This document shows positions 6,816 through 12,939 of a DNA stretch of 14,378 nt, in pieces (positions within the stretch are counted from its first letter, which is position 1; every line of letters starts with the position of its first letter). The position numbers and the translations under genes were made by a program. The stretch comes from SURF-21 sp964592775 (GTDB lineage Bacteria > Actinomycetota > Geothermincolia > Geothermincolales > RBG-13-55-18): the NCBI GenBank assembly GCA_964592775.1, contig CAZQFX010000067.1, positions 1-14,378 on the forward strand, given 5' to 3'. The notes under the pieces were generated by a model. That model searched no databases. It worked only from the letters and a program-made list of their open reading frames with translations, and had not been told where the DNA came from.

Positions 6816-7339
6816 ACGATGTAGTCGTCGGTGCACAGGGCGTTCAGGGTCACGTTGGTCCAGATCTTCACCTGCTGCCCGTTCTCTTCGCGCGTCTGGT
6901 CCTGGGGGTCGCCGGGATCGGCGCCGCGCGCCTGGAACTCGCTCGTTACCTCATCCAAGGGGTAGGACTCGAAGACGATGCCGTAGATGAAGGTGAACGG
7001 GGGCATACCGCCCGAAGCCTGCCCGGAGCCGCCGAACTTAAGCGTCTCGATGTTCGCGTTGCCGGCGTAGGTGCCGGCGGTGGTGAAGCCCGGGTATTCG
7101 GAGAGGGGCCAGGCCACCGGCAGCCCCAGGGTCTTCGTGAACGTCTCGAACAGGGCCGCGGGATCGGCGCAGCTGATGGTGATATGGTCCACCTTCTTCA
7201 CTAACGGCTGGGCCTGCGGCTCCGCTTCCTTCGAACCGCCACAGCCGGCCAGCAGGGGCACCAGCAGGGCGGCGACGAGCAGAGTGGTCAATAAAACGGT
7301 GCTGCGGGGTGTGATACGAGCGAACATCTCCTTCAACAT
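6812..7339 (-). CDS. VOC-superfamily (glyoxalase-fold) lipoprotein, probably truncated at the C-terminus
   Basis: A 175-residue protein with a lipoprotein signal: basic N-terminus, hydrophobic segment TVLLTTLLVAALLVPLL and lipobox LAGC with Cys33 as the lipidation site, so it is exported and membrane-anchored. After a short linker, KKVDHITISCADPAALFETF opens a VOC/glyoxalase-bleomycin-resistance fold (possible metal ligand His52), and PFTFIYGIVFES opens the second half. VOC halves usually end in another strand carrying a metal ligand. Here the chain stops at DDYIV within that expected strand, so the C-terminus seems shortened. The stop shares the palindrome CTAG with the stop of paralogue B, and the genes converge. 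The start is ATG 7339; the next ATG (codon 5) directly abuts an AAGGAG and cannot use it. A 20-bp inverted repeat lies just upstream. Enzymatic role is unknown. Confidence 0.75.
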   Translation of the reverse strand: MLKEMFARITPRSTVLLTTLLVAALLVPLLAGCGGSKEAEPQAQPLVKKVDHITISCADPAALFETFTKTLGLPVAWPLSEYPGFTTAGTYAGNANIETLKFGGSGQASGGMPPFTFIYGIVFESYPLDEVTSEFQARGADPGDPQDQTREENGQQVKIWTNVTLNALCTDDYIV

Positions 7340-7627
7340 CAGGCCATATTGATACTCCGCATCAAGTATCGGCCCCAGGCCCCCAGCGGTTTATGCTTAT
7401 ACGCGACGCCCTTATGTCGAGACGATGACGCGATGGCAGCTGCCCTCCCCATCATGGGCAATGACCAGTTGCAGAAGTCGGCCCTTCGGCTTGAGTCAAA
7501 TTCTGATCCCATATCCTCCAGCAGGCTCAGGCCCGATCCGAGGCTCGACCCCTCGGCTTGACGACCCCTCGGCTTGAGTCATAGCCACCACACTTATTGA
7601 AGAAGAACCACCCGTCAAAACCGGAAC
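7340..7627. other. Intergenic region with repeat debris
   Basis: No gene is visible. GATACT (7351-7356) and AGTATC (7365-7370) form an inverted repeat just upstream of the lipoprotein start and could be its operator. The rest carries the second copy of the long dispersed repeat and several copies of a short CCCTCGGCTTGA motif, described separately. Confidence 0.5.
7482..7581. repeat. Dispersed repeat copy 2 with short motif array
   Basis: Bases 7527-7553 repeat 22-48 exactly. The 16-base unit CGACCCCTCGGCTTGA occurs twice in tandem (7546-7561, 7562-7577). CCCTTCGGCTTGAGTCA at 7482-7498 matches 7565-7581 at 16 of 17 bases. Copy 1 abuts an IS3 transposase tail, so this cluster may be what remains of an element end or its target. 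Confidence 0.75.
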
Positions 7628-8023
7628 TCAGAGATAACTCAGGAGATCCCTGGGCCTGACGATCCTTATGCCCTCGAAGGAGCGAAGGTCGAGGAGATGG
7701 TGATCGCCGGAGACGATGAACTCGGCCTTACCCGCGAGCGCACATTCGAGTATGCGGTTATCCGCGTCATCGGAGACGACCTCGAACGTTTCGGCCGGCC
7801 TTGTCAGTTCGGATGCGTAGCCGATCGCCTTTATCGCCTCGGCGATATCTTCTTCCGCCCAGGCGAACTTCCCTCTCAGGACATAGGCGAACTCCAGCAG
7901 GATGTCGGGAGATACGATCAACCGCAGTTCTCCGCTGCGGGCCAGATCGAACAGCCTCTCGGGATTTCCCCCGAAGACGAAAGCCGACAGGAGCACGTTG
8001 GTGTCGAATACCGCGCGGTGCAA
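7628..8023 (-). CDS. PIN-domain toxin (VapC-like)
   Basis: A 131-residue PIN-domain nuclease of the 'putative toxin-antitoxin system toxin component, PIN family' type. The acidic metal-binding residues are all present: Asp7 in FDTN, Glu44 in ILLEF, Asp88 in DDADNRILECA, and Asp107 in SGDHHLL. Such toxins cleave RNA using magnesium or manganese and are held inactive by a DNA-binding antitoxin. The gene follows the ribbon-helix-helix antitoxin by two bases and starts at TTG 8023, with only a weak ribosome site (GGGA), so translation probably depends on coupling to the antitoxin. The length and the closing IRIVRPRDLLSYL match the family's normal end. Target RNA is not predictable. Confidence 0.88.
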   Translation of the reverse strand: MHRAVFDTNVLLSAFVFGGNPERLFDLARSGELRLIVSPDILLEFAYVLRGKFAWAEEDIAEAIKAIGYASELTRPAETFEVVSDDADNRILECALAGKAEFIVSGDHHLLDLRSFEGIRIVRPRDLLSYL

Positions 8024-8025
8024 GG

Positions 8026-8283
8026 CTAGTCCCTTATGCCCCTCGCCTCATGGACCAGCTTGACGATGTCATCTTCGGAACGGATGCCGTATTTCGATGC
8101 CGTCTCCTTGCCCAACCGCCGCAGGCGCAGCACGCGTCTCTCGTCCAGATAGTCCTCATAGACCTTGATCATGTCCCTGAAGAGCTCGCTCCTCGTCTTG
8201 TTTTCCTCCCGCGCCAGACGCTCGACCTCCTCGTACAAGCGAGGCGGAAGCGATATGGTCATCGTTCGCGTGGTTCTTCCCAT
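8026..8283 (-). CDS. Ribbon-helix-helix antitoxin partner of the PIN toxin
   Basis: An 85-residue CopG/RHH-type antitoxin: strand TRTMTISLPPR (5-15), helix LYEEVERLAREE and helix TRSELFRDMIKVYEDYLDE, then a basic stretch RRVLRLRRLGKE and a C-terminal tail that would wrap the toxin. TGGAGG lies six bases before the ATG at 8283. It is the first gene of a two-gene operon with the PIN toxin. The promoter, framed by a 9-bp inverted repeat (8304-8354), fits repression by this protein, alone or in complex with the toxin. The binding itself is inferred. Confidence 0.88.
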   Translation of the reverse strand: MGRTTRTMTISLPPRLYEEVERLAREENKTRSELFRDMIKVYEDYLDERRVLRLRRLGKETASKYGIRSEDDIVKLVHEARGIRD

Positions 8284-8303
8284 CCGGAACCTCCAGTTCG
8301 GCT

Positions 8304-8354
8304 GTCTTACTTAGTATTATTATAGTACGCATATCGGGTGTTATCAAGTAAGAC
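8304..8354 (-). promoter_or_regulatory. Promoter and operator of the RHH/PIN operon
   Basis: On the minus strand TTGATA (8347-8342), a 17-base spacer and TATAAT (8324-8319) form a near-consensus sigma-70 promoter aimed at the antitoxin start at 8283. A perfect 9-bp inverted repeat, GTCTTACTT (8304-8312) and AAGTAAGAC (8346-8354), brackets it: one arm overlaps the -35, the other lies near the start point. This is a strong candidate for the autoregulatory operator. Confidence 0.82.
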
Positions 8355-8385
8355 GGAATGCCTGCATATAAGTCAAAGTGCCTGG

Positions 8386-8826
8386 CTATACAACAGGCTC
8401 GACGCCGATGGCATCGAGAAATTCCAGTGCCCTCTGCTGTTCCTTCTCGTTTTTGAGCGCGAACCAGCGATCATTCTCTTCCGGGTATTCCCAGATGACG
8501 TTCTTGAAACGCGAGAAAGCGCCCTTGCCGTCGATAGCTACGAGAAGAAGCTTCCTCAGCTGCTCGTCCTTTACGGTGGAGATGAATTCCTCCATATCGC
8601 GATATGCGTCCCAGGATTCCACCTTATCTATGTACACATATCGCTCCGATTCATCTTCGATTGCCTTGAAGGCCTCCGCGAATTCCTCCATGTCCTCGTA
8701 GGCGTCACATACGGGTATAATGTCCCCCGTCTCCATGTCCAGGTAGTACTCGGTATCGTAGCCGCCATAGTTCATCGCCTCAGCCAGCTCTCCCAGGTCT
8801 ACCTTCAGCAGCTTCTTCTCGCCCAT
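8386..8826 (-). CDS. UPF0158 family protein
   Basis: A 146-residue acidic protein of the uncharacterised UPF0158 family. The family landmarks are visible: YYLDMETGDIIPV near the N-terminus, ERYVYIDKV, the central YRDMEEFI, and the signature LLLVAIDGKGAFSRFKNVIW followed by DRWFALKNE. No function is established that I can name; members often sit in accessory regions beside toxin-antitoxin genes. ATG 8826 is chosen because a G-run lies six bases upstream and the homology starts soon after; TTG 8847 is an alternative. A minus-strand TTGTCT/TATATA pair 16 bases apart (around 8920-8893) is a reasonable promoter. The gene ends about 100 bases before the antitoxin of the next operon, which has its own promoter. 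Confidence 0.82.
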   Translation of the reverse strand: MGEKKLLKVDLGELAEAMNYGGYDTEYYLDMETGDIIPVCDAYEDMEEFAEAFKAIEDESERYVYIDKVESWDAYRDMEEFISTVKDEQLRKLLLVAIDGKGAFSRFKNVIWEYPEENDRWFALKNEKEQQRALEFLDAIGVEPVV

Positions 8827-9078
8827 GTCAGACCCCCATATCTCCAAACCCGGTGCTTCATTTCTCCTTCAAGTTTACAGAGAGCAACAACGTATATAGT
8901 ACAGTGTATTTATTAGACAATCACGGCATATGTTAGTAGCTCATCTTGGATATGGGGGAAACAACCGACCAACAGATAGAGCTGAATCCTGAACGCCAAA
9001 GAGTTATGTTGTGAGCGCGGACATAGTAGTAAAGTATCATACATTGCAATAAATAGACAAATATGGCATATTAACGAT
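8827..9078. promoter_or_regulatory. Divergent intergenic region with duplicated promoter-like block
   Basis: This region drives UPF0158 to the left and AbiEi to the right. The blocks at 8911-8930 and 9051-9070 share 15 of 20 bases, including TAGACAA and GGCATA, and are offset by exactly 140 bp. The second block contains TTGCAA (9044-9049), a 17-base spacer and CATATT (9067-9072), only six bases before the AbiEi ATG. No Shine-Dalgarno site precedes that ATG, so a leaderless transcript is likely. Confidence 0.6.
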
Positions 9079-9720
9079 ATGAGATACGAGAAGCTGCAGG
9101 AAATCGTGGGCGATGAGCCCCTGTTTGAAACCGGGCTGCTTCTGGCGGGGGATGTCGATCCCGCCGGCGTGCGCCGGCAGTTGTCGCGCTTGACAGCCTC
9201 CGGCCGTCTGTTGCAGCTGCGGCGAGGCCTGTATGCCCTGGCGCCGCCTTTCCAAAAAGTCAAGCCGCATCCTTTCCTGGTAGCGAACCGGATCATGCGC
9301 CCTTCGTATGTAAGCCTGCAGGCGGCCCTTGCCTACCATGGGCTCATCCCGGAATACGTCCCCATGGTGACCAGCGTCACAACGTCCCGGCCAGGCCTCT
9401 GGAACACCCCCCTCGGGGATTTCGAGTATCGCCACGTCAAGGTGGGGCTCTTCTTCGGGTATCGCATGGAGGACCTCGGCGGCGGGCAGACGGCCCTGGT
9501 AGCCGCCCCGGAGAAGGCCCTGCTCGACTTGCTGTACCTCCAGCCGGGCTCGGACCGGCCCGCTTACTTGCAGGAGCTGCGGCTCGAGAACCTGGAATCG
9601 CTTGACTTGGATGTGCTGAGGGGCTTCACCGAAGAGACCGGCAGCCCTAAACTGCGCAAGGCCGTGAGAAGGATAGAGGAGATGGCGCGCATGGCGGCAG
9701 AGGAGTATGAGACGCCGTGA
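9079..9720 (+). CDS. AbiEi family antitoxin (type IV toxin-antitoxin)
   Basis: A 213-residue protein of the AbiEi antitoxin/transcriptional-regulator family. An N-terminal winged helix (about 1-55) includes VRRQLSRLTASGRLLQLRRGLYAL, followed by the AbiEi C-terminal domain with RPSYVSLQAALAYHGLIPE and the conserved PEKALLDLLYL. AbiEi proteins repress the abiE promoter and counteract the AbiEii nucleotidyltransferase toxin without forming a stable complex. Its stop overlaps the GTG of the next frame in GTGA (9717-9720), the usual abiEi-abiEii coupling. That partner is a deleted remnant here, so this antitoxin appears orphaned, or it may now serve the downstream nucleotidyltransferase. ATG 9079 lacks a ribosome site but has a promoter-like element six bases before it, consistent with leaderless expression. 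Confidence 0.88.
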   Translation: MRYEKLQEIVGDEPLFETGLLLAGDVDPAGVRRQLSRLTASGRLLQLRRGLYALAPPFQKVKPHPFLVANRIMRPSYVSLQAALAYHGLIPEYVPMVTSVTTSRPGLWNTPLGDFEYRHVKVGLFFGYRMEDLGGGQTALVAAPEKALLDLLYLQPGSDRPAYLQELRLENLESLDLDVLRGFTEETGSPKLRKAVRRIEEMARMAAEEYETP

Positions 9721-9890
9721 AAGAGTATCTTTCCGCGCCGGTGAGGTCGGCTCCATCGCCCCTGCAGGGACGCAACGACGTTCGAGAGTACCTGCAAACG
9801 GCTTCCTGGGAGGAAGCGGTGAACGATGTGAGCCCCTTCCTGGGGCCGGGAGCGGACCCCGGCGTTCTCGGCAAGGGCAACATCATGCGA
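9717..9890 (+). pseudogene. AbiEii-like toxin remnant with internal deletion
   Basis: The frame starting at GTG 9717 begins MKEYL, continues PSPLQGRNDVREYLQTAS, then jumps to WEEAVNDVSPFLGPGADPGV. The first part matches the N-terminus of AbiEii-type nucleotidyltransferase toxins ('...ARN..REYLQ..iL..L'). The second resembles their C-terminal 'DV.PFL' segment. The intervening region, some 200 residues with the GGT and DxD catalytic motifs, is missing, so no toxin activity is possible. The remnant keeps the coupled start with AbiEi. Its frame stays open to 9950, but beyond about 9890 the DNA belongs to the next gene in another frame. This is a deletion scar; the assignment of the second half is less certain than the first. 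Confidence 0.68.
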
Positions 9891-10357
9891 CTTGCATCAA
9901 GGCTCTTGATTCGTTGGTGGATATCGGGGCTATCTCACGCAAGACGGTAGGCAGAAGCTCCGTATACGAGATACCAAACGATAGCATCCTGTACAGGGAT
10001 ATGCTGAAACCTATTTTCGAGAAGGAAGCCGGTCTGCTTGACGAACTTGTAGATATGCTATGCAGGGGGGTAAGGAAGAGCATAGCCAGCATCTATGTTT
10101 TCGGCAGCGTTGCCAGGGGCTCCGATAATCCAGCAAGCGATGTGGACGTTGTATTGATCCTGGAACCAGGCGCTGAAAAGAAAGAGATAGAAGAAATCGT
10201 CGGTGAAAATGAAAGGGAGATATACAGGCTTTTTCGAAAAGGCACAAACACTCTGGCATATACCTCTGAAGAGTTTTCGCGGATGAAGAAAAGGAATCAT
10301 CCTCTCGCGAGAGAGATCCTGTCGGAAGGAGTTCTCCTATTCGGAAAGGAGCAGTAA
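9881..10357 (+). CDS. HTH-nucleotidyltransferase (MNT-type), 5'-truncated
   Basis: Homology begins abruptly at ATCIKALDSLVDIGAISRKT, the recognition helix and wing of a winged-helix domain, and continues with VGRSSVYEI, a linker and a minimal nucleotidyltransferase domain: SIYVFGSVARG, then SDVDVVLIL (the GS and DxD catalytic motifs) and a C-terminal strand EGVLLFGKE. The first helices of the winged-helix domain, about 35 residues, are absent, replaced by the AbiEii remnant in another frame. The start is therefore uncertain: the open frame reaches ATG 9707 but with unlikely sequence, and TTG 9914 and GTG 9917 are alternatives. The catalytic part is intact, so activity is conceivable. A HEPN gene follows three bases after the stop, the classic MNT-HEPN pairing, in which the nucleotidyltransferase neutralises the HEPN toxin, sometimes by adding AMP. 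Confidence 0.75.
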   Translation, partial: HHATCIKALDSLVDIGAISRKTVGRSSVYEIPNDSILYRDMLKPIFEKEAGLLDELVDMLCRGVRKSIASIYVFGSVARGSDNPASDVDVVLILEPGAEKKEIEEIVGENEREIYRLFRKGTNTLAYTSEEFSRMKKRNHPLAREILSEGVLLFGKEQ

Positions 10358-10360
10358 TCC

Positions 10361-10774
10361 TTGGTAAAGAGGCAGAGGACCGCGAAAGCTACGTTGACGG
10401 ACGCAAACAGATTCAGGGCGAAGGCGACTCAGTATCGCAAGGCCATGGAACTATCGCATGATGCCGGGTTATGGGATGCGGCGGTATCAAATGCCGTTCA
10501 CGCTGTTATCCTCATGGCTAATGCCATAACGATCAGGTACTCCGGTGAATATTTTATTGGCCAGGACCACAATCAGGCTCCCGGCTACCTCGAGGAGGTC
10601 GTAAGTGCCGAGGAAGCCTCGAAGGCGGCAAAACAGATGCAGGCGATAATAAGGCTTAACGGTCTGGTCGAGTACGAAGCGCGCAGTTGTAATGCAAGGG
10701 AATCTGGAGACATCGTGAAAAGAGTCGAGCGGTTCTTCGCCTGGGCCGAAAAATCAATGCCCAAGTCCAGATAG
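10361..10774 (+). CDS. HEPN-domain protein, partner of the nucleotidyltransferase
   Basis: A 137-residue, mostly helical protein with a HEPN-like layout: helix with YRKAMELSHDAG, helix WDAAVSNAVHAVILMANAI (38-56), the GQDHNQA turn (67-73), a helix with IIRLNGLVEYEAR, and a C-terminal helix ERFFAWAEKSM. HEPN proteins act as ribonuclease toxins or as inactive partners of MNT-type nucleotidyltransferases. I do not see the usual R-x4-6-H catalytic motif; the conserved polar positions here are Asn44, His47 and His70, so the mechanism, if any, may differ. The gene begins at TTG 10361 with GGAG nine bases upstream, three bases after its partner's stop. Pairing is clear from spacing; toxicity is inferred. 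Confidence 0.75.
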   Translation: MVKRQRTAKATLTDANRFRAKATQYRKAMELSHDAGLWDAAVSNAVHAVILMANAITIRYSGEYFIGQDHNQAPGYLEEVVSAEEASKAAKQMQAIIRLNGLVEYEARSCNARESGDIVKRVERFFAWAEKSMPKSR

Positions 10775-10864
10775 TCAACCCGGATATTCGCAGAACCCCA
10801 CCTCACTTATCGTCTGGTATGATATCCGGAGGATGGCGCTTTCAGACCAAGGCGGTTCACTGAA

Positions 10865-10961
10865 ATGGAACTGGGCATAAAGGGCGGCAGGGTAGTATGG
10901 ATCAAGGATAGCGGGGATATCTAGGACCGCGAGGTCAGCGTGAAAGACGCGGTGGTCTTCT
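10865..10961 (+). pseudogene. Possible broken N-terminal frame before the DUF2293-like gene
   Basis: From ATG 10865 the frame reads MELGIKGGRVVWIKDSGDI, meets TAG at 10922-10924, then continues DREVSVKDAVVFCDGEIARF. This looks like real protein sequence with strand-like alternation. Shortly after, the DUF2293-like frame begins in a different phase. One explanation is a single ancestral gene now broken by a nonsense codon and a frameshift near 10962. The similarity is not to any family I recognise, and AAGGCGG nine bases before the ATG is a weak ribosome site. Confidence 0.28.
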
Positions 10962-11282
10962 GTGACGGAGAGATTGCGCGATTCCATTTACGGACTGTTT
11001 CCGAAGATGCCCGAAAAGGATGTTGAGGAGGTGCTGGAGATCTCCTGCGGCGACGGAGCGGTAGGCAGCGCGCAGTGGCTATATTTCTCTCCGCATGAGG
11101 ATGCCCGGGAAGCATACGACCATGCCGCCGCCCTGGCGGTGCGGGCTTATGTCCGGCACCGCAATACGGATTACGACGAGAAGCTTTCCCTGTCGACTGG
11201 AGACGAGGAAGCCCGGGCGGACGCGCGCCGCGCCGTCGCCCCGATGATAGAGGAGAAACTCGAGGAGTGCAGAGCCTCGTAA
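10962..11282 (+). CDS. DUF2293-like protein
   Basis: A 106-residue protein with the DUF2293 pattern: RDSIYGLFPKMP at the N-terminus, a central GAVGSAQWL, then AAALAVRAYVRHRNTDYDEKL (the family's 'AV.A.IRH..T.YD.LL') and the final helix ADARRAVAPMIEEKLEEC. The family has no known function. The start is doubtful: GTG 10962 has only GGTGG upstream, and the sequence before it in another phase looks like a lost N-terminus. It converges with the ATPase gene, 12 bases separating their stops, with no terminator hairpin visible between them. It is downstream of, but about 190 bases from, the HEPN gene and may not be cotranscribed. Confidence 0.6.
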   Translation: MTERLRDSIYGLFPKMPEKDVEEVLEISCGDGAVGSAQWLYFSPHEDAREAYDHAAALAVRAYVRHRNTDYDEKLSLSTGDEEARADARRAVAPMIEEKLEECRAS

Positions 11283-11294
11283 CCCTTATAAGAC

Positions 11295-12575
11295 TTACTC
11301 CGTGAGCTTCCGCCTGATCGTCCAGTGCCTCCACCAGGGAAGGATCTCCACTGCCCTGTCTCCATCCTTGAAGACCGTTTCCAGGCCGGAAGACACCATG
11401 TAGCCGCGGTCCAGACCGTATCTGGCCATGAACCTGAAGAGAGGCCTTGCATCTCTCGCCCTGATATCGCCCTTCATCTTGATCTCGACGGGGATGGTCC
11501 TCTCCCCCGAGGCGAGAACCAGGTCTACCTCGTCCCTCTGCGGAGACCTCCAGAAGAACCTGGCCTTGAGCGTATTCGCGAAGTATTGCTCCGCTAGCGC
11601 GAAGTAGTCGCCTTTTCCGGAAAGGGCGGAGGTGAAGGCGGTGTTGGAGAGGTAGACCTTTCGCATCTTCTTCTCACTGGTCAGGCGGTTAGGTGAATGG
11701 TTATAAAGTTTGTTGACGAGCAGCGCGTATTCTAGGTAGGAGACATAGTCCGAGACGGTCCTCTGGTCGTACCCGAGGTCGTTTCCGAGGTTCCGGTAGT
11801 CGAGGATCATCCCGGGATGCGCCGCGAAGACGCTCATGCAGCGATGCAGCAGGTCGGCGGACCTGATGGGAAAACTCTCCGGCAAGTCCCTGTAGATCAC
11901 CCGCTCCAGCAGACCCTCCCGGAAATACTTCCTCCGCTTGATCTCGTCCAGCTCCAACGCCTCGATAAAACCTCCCGTGAGAGCGAAATCCCTCAGGGCG
12001 TTCTTGATCTCGTTCTCGAAGACCTTCTCCCTTCTGCGGTCTATGCCGATTCCCTTGAAGTCGAGATATTCGTCGAAATCCAACGGCTCGATGAGGAATT
12101 CGAAAAACCTTCCCGCCAGGCTCTCCATGCCGCCCCTGGCGAGGTTGATGGCCGCGGACCCCGAAAGAATGATCTTGACGTTGGGGTTCATGTCATAGAG
12201 GATCTTCACCTTGTCGGGCCAATCCCCGAGCTTCTGTATCTCATCCAGGAAGAGGTAGACCGCCTTCCCGCCCGAGAGCCTCTCTCCCAGCACGTCCGTC
12301 TCGTAGGTTTTGATAAGTCCGCCCAGGTCCTCCTTTTCCTCGTCGAAAGAGAAATAAAGGATCCGGCCCGGCGGGGCCCTTTCCTTCTTCAGCAGTTCCT
12401 CGATGATCTGGAACATCAGAGTGGTCTTCCCGGCCCTGCGCAGGCCATAGAGGATAAGGATCTGCCTGAGATCGACGTATGGGAGGAGTTCCTTCAAGAC
12501 CCGTCTCCTCCTGCCCACAAGTGTGCGTGGAACCTCTCCCGTTCTCCACCAGGTATTAAAGATATTGATATCCAT
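11295..12575 (-). CDS. AAA ATPase with DUF4143 C-terminal domain
   Basis: A 426-residue protein of the AAA_14/DUF4143 family. Walker A is GLRRAGKTT (44-52), Walker B VYLFLDEIQ (106-114), and a sensor-like IILSGSAA (135-142) is followed by the family-typical GRFFEFLIEPLDFDEYL. The C-terminal DUF4143 part includes EVDLVLASGERTIPVEIKMK, the D...ExK pattern of a PD-(D/E)xK-like nuclease fold. These proteins are abundant and variable in archaea and bacteria, often in mobile or defence-rich regions; their cellular job is not established. ATG 12575 follows GAGGTG by six bases. Just upstream lies an AT-rich promoter with a perfect palindrome, suggesting tight or autogenous control. The gene is complete and stands alone on this strand. 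Some relatives are described as toxin-antitoxin-like, but no partner is visible here. Confidence 0.9.
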   Translation of the reverse strand: MDINIFNTWWRTGEVPRTLVGRRRRVLKELLPYVDLRQILILYGLRRAGKTTLMFQIIEELLKKERAPPGRILYFSFDEEKEDLGGLIKTYETDVLGERLSGGKAVYLFLDEIQKLGDWPDKVKILYDMNPNVKIILSGSAAINLARGGMESLAGRFFEFLIEPLDFDEYLDFKGIGIDRRREKVFENEIKNALRDFALTGGFIEALELDEIKRRKYFREGLLERVIYRDLPESFPIRSADLLHRCMSVFAAHPGMILDYRNLGNDLGYDQRTVSDYVSYLEYALLVNKLYNHSPNRLTSEKKMRKVYLSNTAFTSALSGKGDYFALAEQYFANTLKARFFWRSPQRDEVDLVLASGERTIPVEIKMKGDIRARDARPLFRFMARYGLDRGYMVSSGLETVFKDGDRAVEILPWWRHWTIRRKLTE

Positions 12576-12939
12576 ATAGTCACCTCATAATGTCATTATA
12601 TTGTAATTACAATTACATTATAATGCTATAATTAGAAATCAGCAACCACTTGTCCACCCCCCAGGCTGATTCATGAATATCGTGGAGATGACATCGATAC
12701 GCTTCGGCGAACCCTGCGTGAGAATATCCCGCCACATTCCGCCACTAAAGGACAAGATACAATACATTATCGGCAAGGAAAGATAGCCCCGCCCCCTCTA
12801 TTGCCGATGCTAAATAAAGGGGCTTCAGGACTTTCTCGCAAAGGCCTATCTTATAGACGGGAGATCTCTGCAGATCAACGGATATTGTGAGAACATCTTG
12901 TTTGCAAAGGTCATCATCGACATCAACAAGGAGATACGG
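12576..12939. other. Divergent intergenic region with a possible 37-codon frame
   Basis: Beyond the ATPase promoter, ATG 12673 opens a plus-strand frame of 37 codons to TAG 12786, containing SIRFGEPCVRISRHIPP. Nothing identifies it, no ribosome site precedes it, and it may be chance. The remaining sequence to 12939 has no recognisable element except the ribosome site AAGGAG (12928-12933) of the next gene. Confidence 0.35.
12594..12645 (-). promoter_or_regulatory. Promoter and palindromic operator of the ATPase gene
   Basis: ATTGTAATTACAAT (12600-12613) is a perfect 14-bp palindrome within an AT-rich stretch. On the minus strand TTGCTG (12645-12640), 17 bases and TATAAT (12622-12617) form a plausible promoter, with a second TATAAT at 12600-12595 just below the palindrome. 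The palindrome sits where a repressor would cover the transcription start. The -35 is a weak match. Confidence 0.6.

Noticed and set aside
5595..6836. Minus-strand open frame opposite paralogue B
   Set aside because: Same reasoning: a shadow of a frame with strong paralogue support.
8854..8872. Minus-strand AAGGAG followed by an ATG opening an 18-codon frame that overlaps the UPF0158 start, a possible leader peptide
   Set aside because: Spacing of two bases is too short for an effective ribosome site, and the peptide shows no attenuator-like codons.
9037..9756. Minus-strand open frame opposite AbiEi
   Set aside because: AbiEi on the plus strand has clear family motifs; the opposite frame has none.
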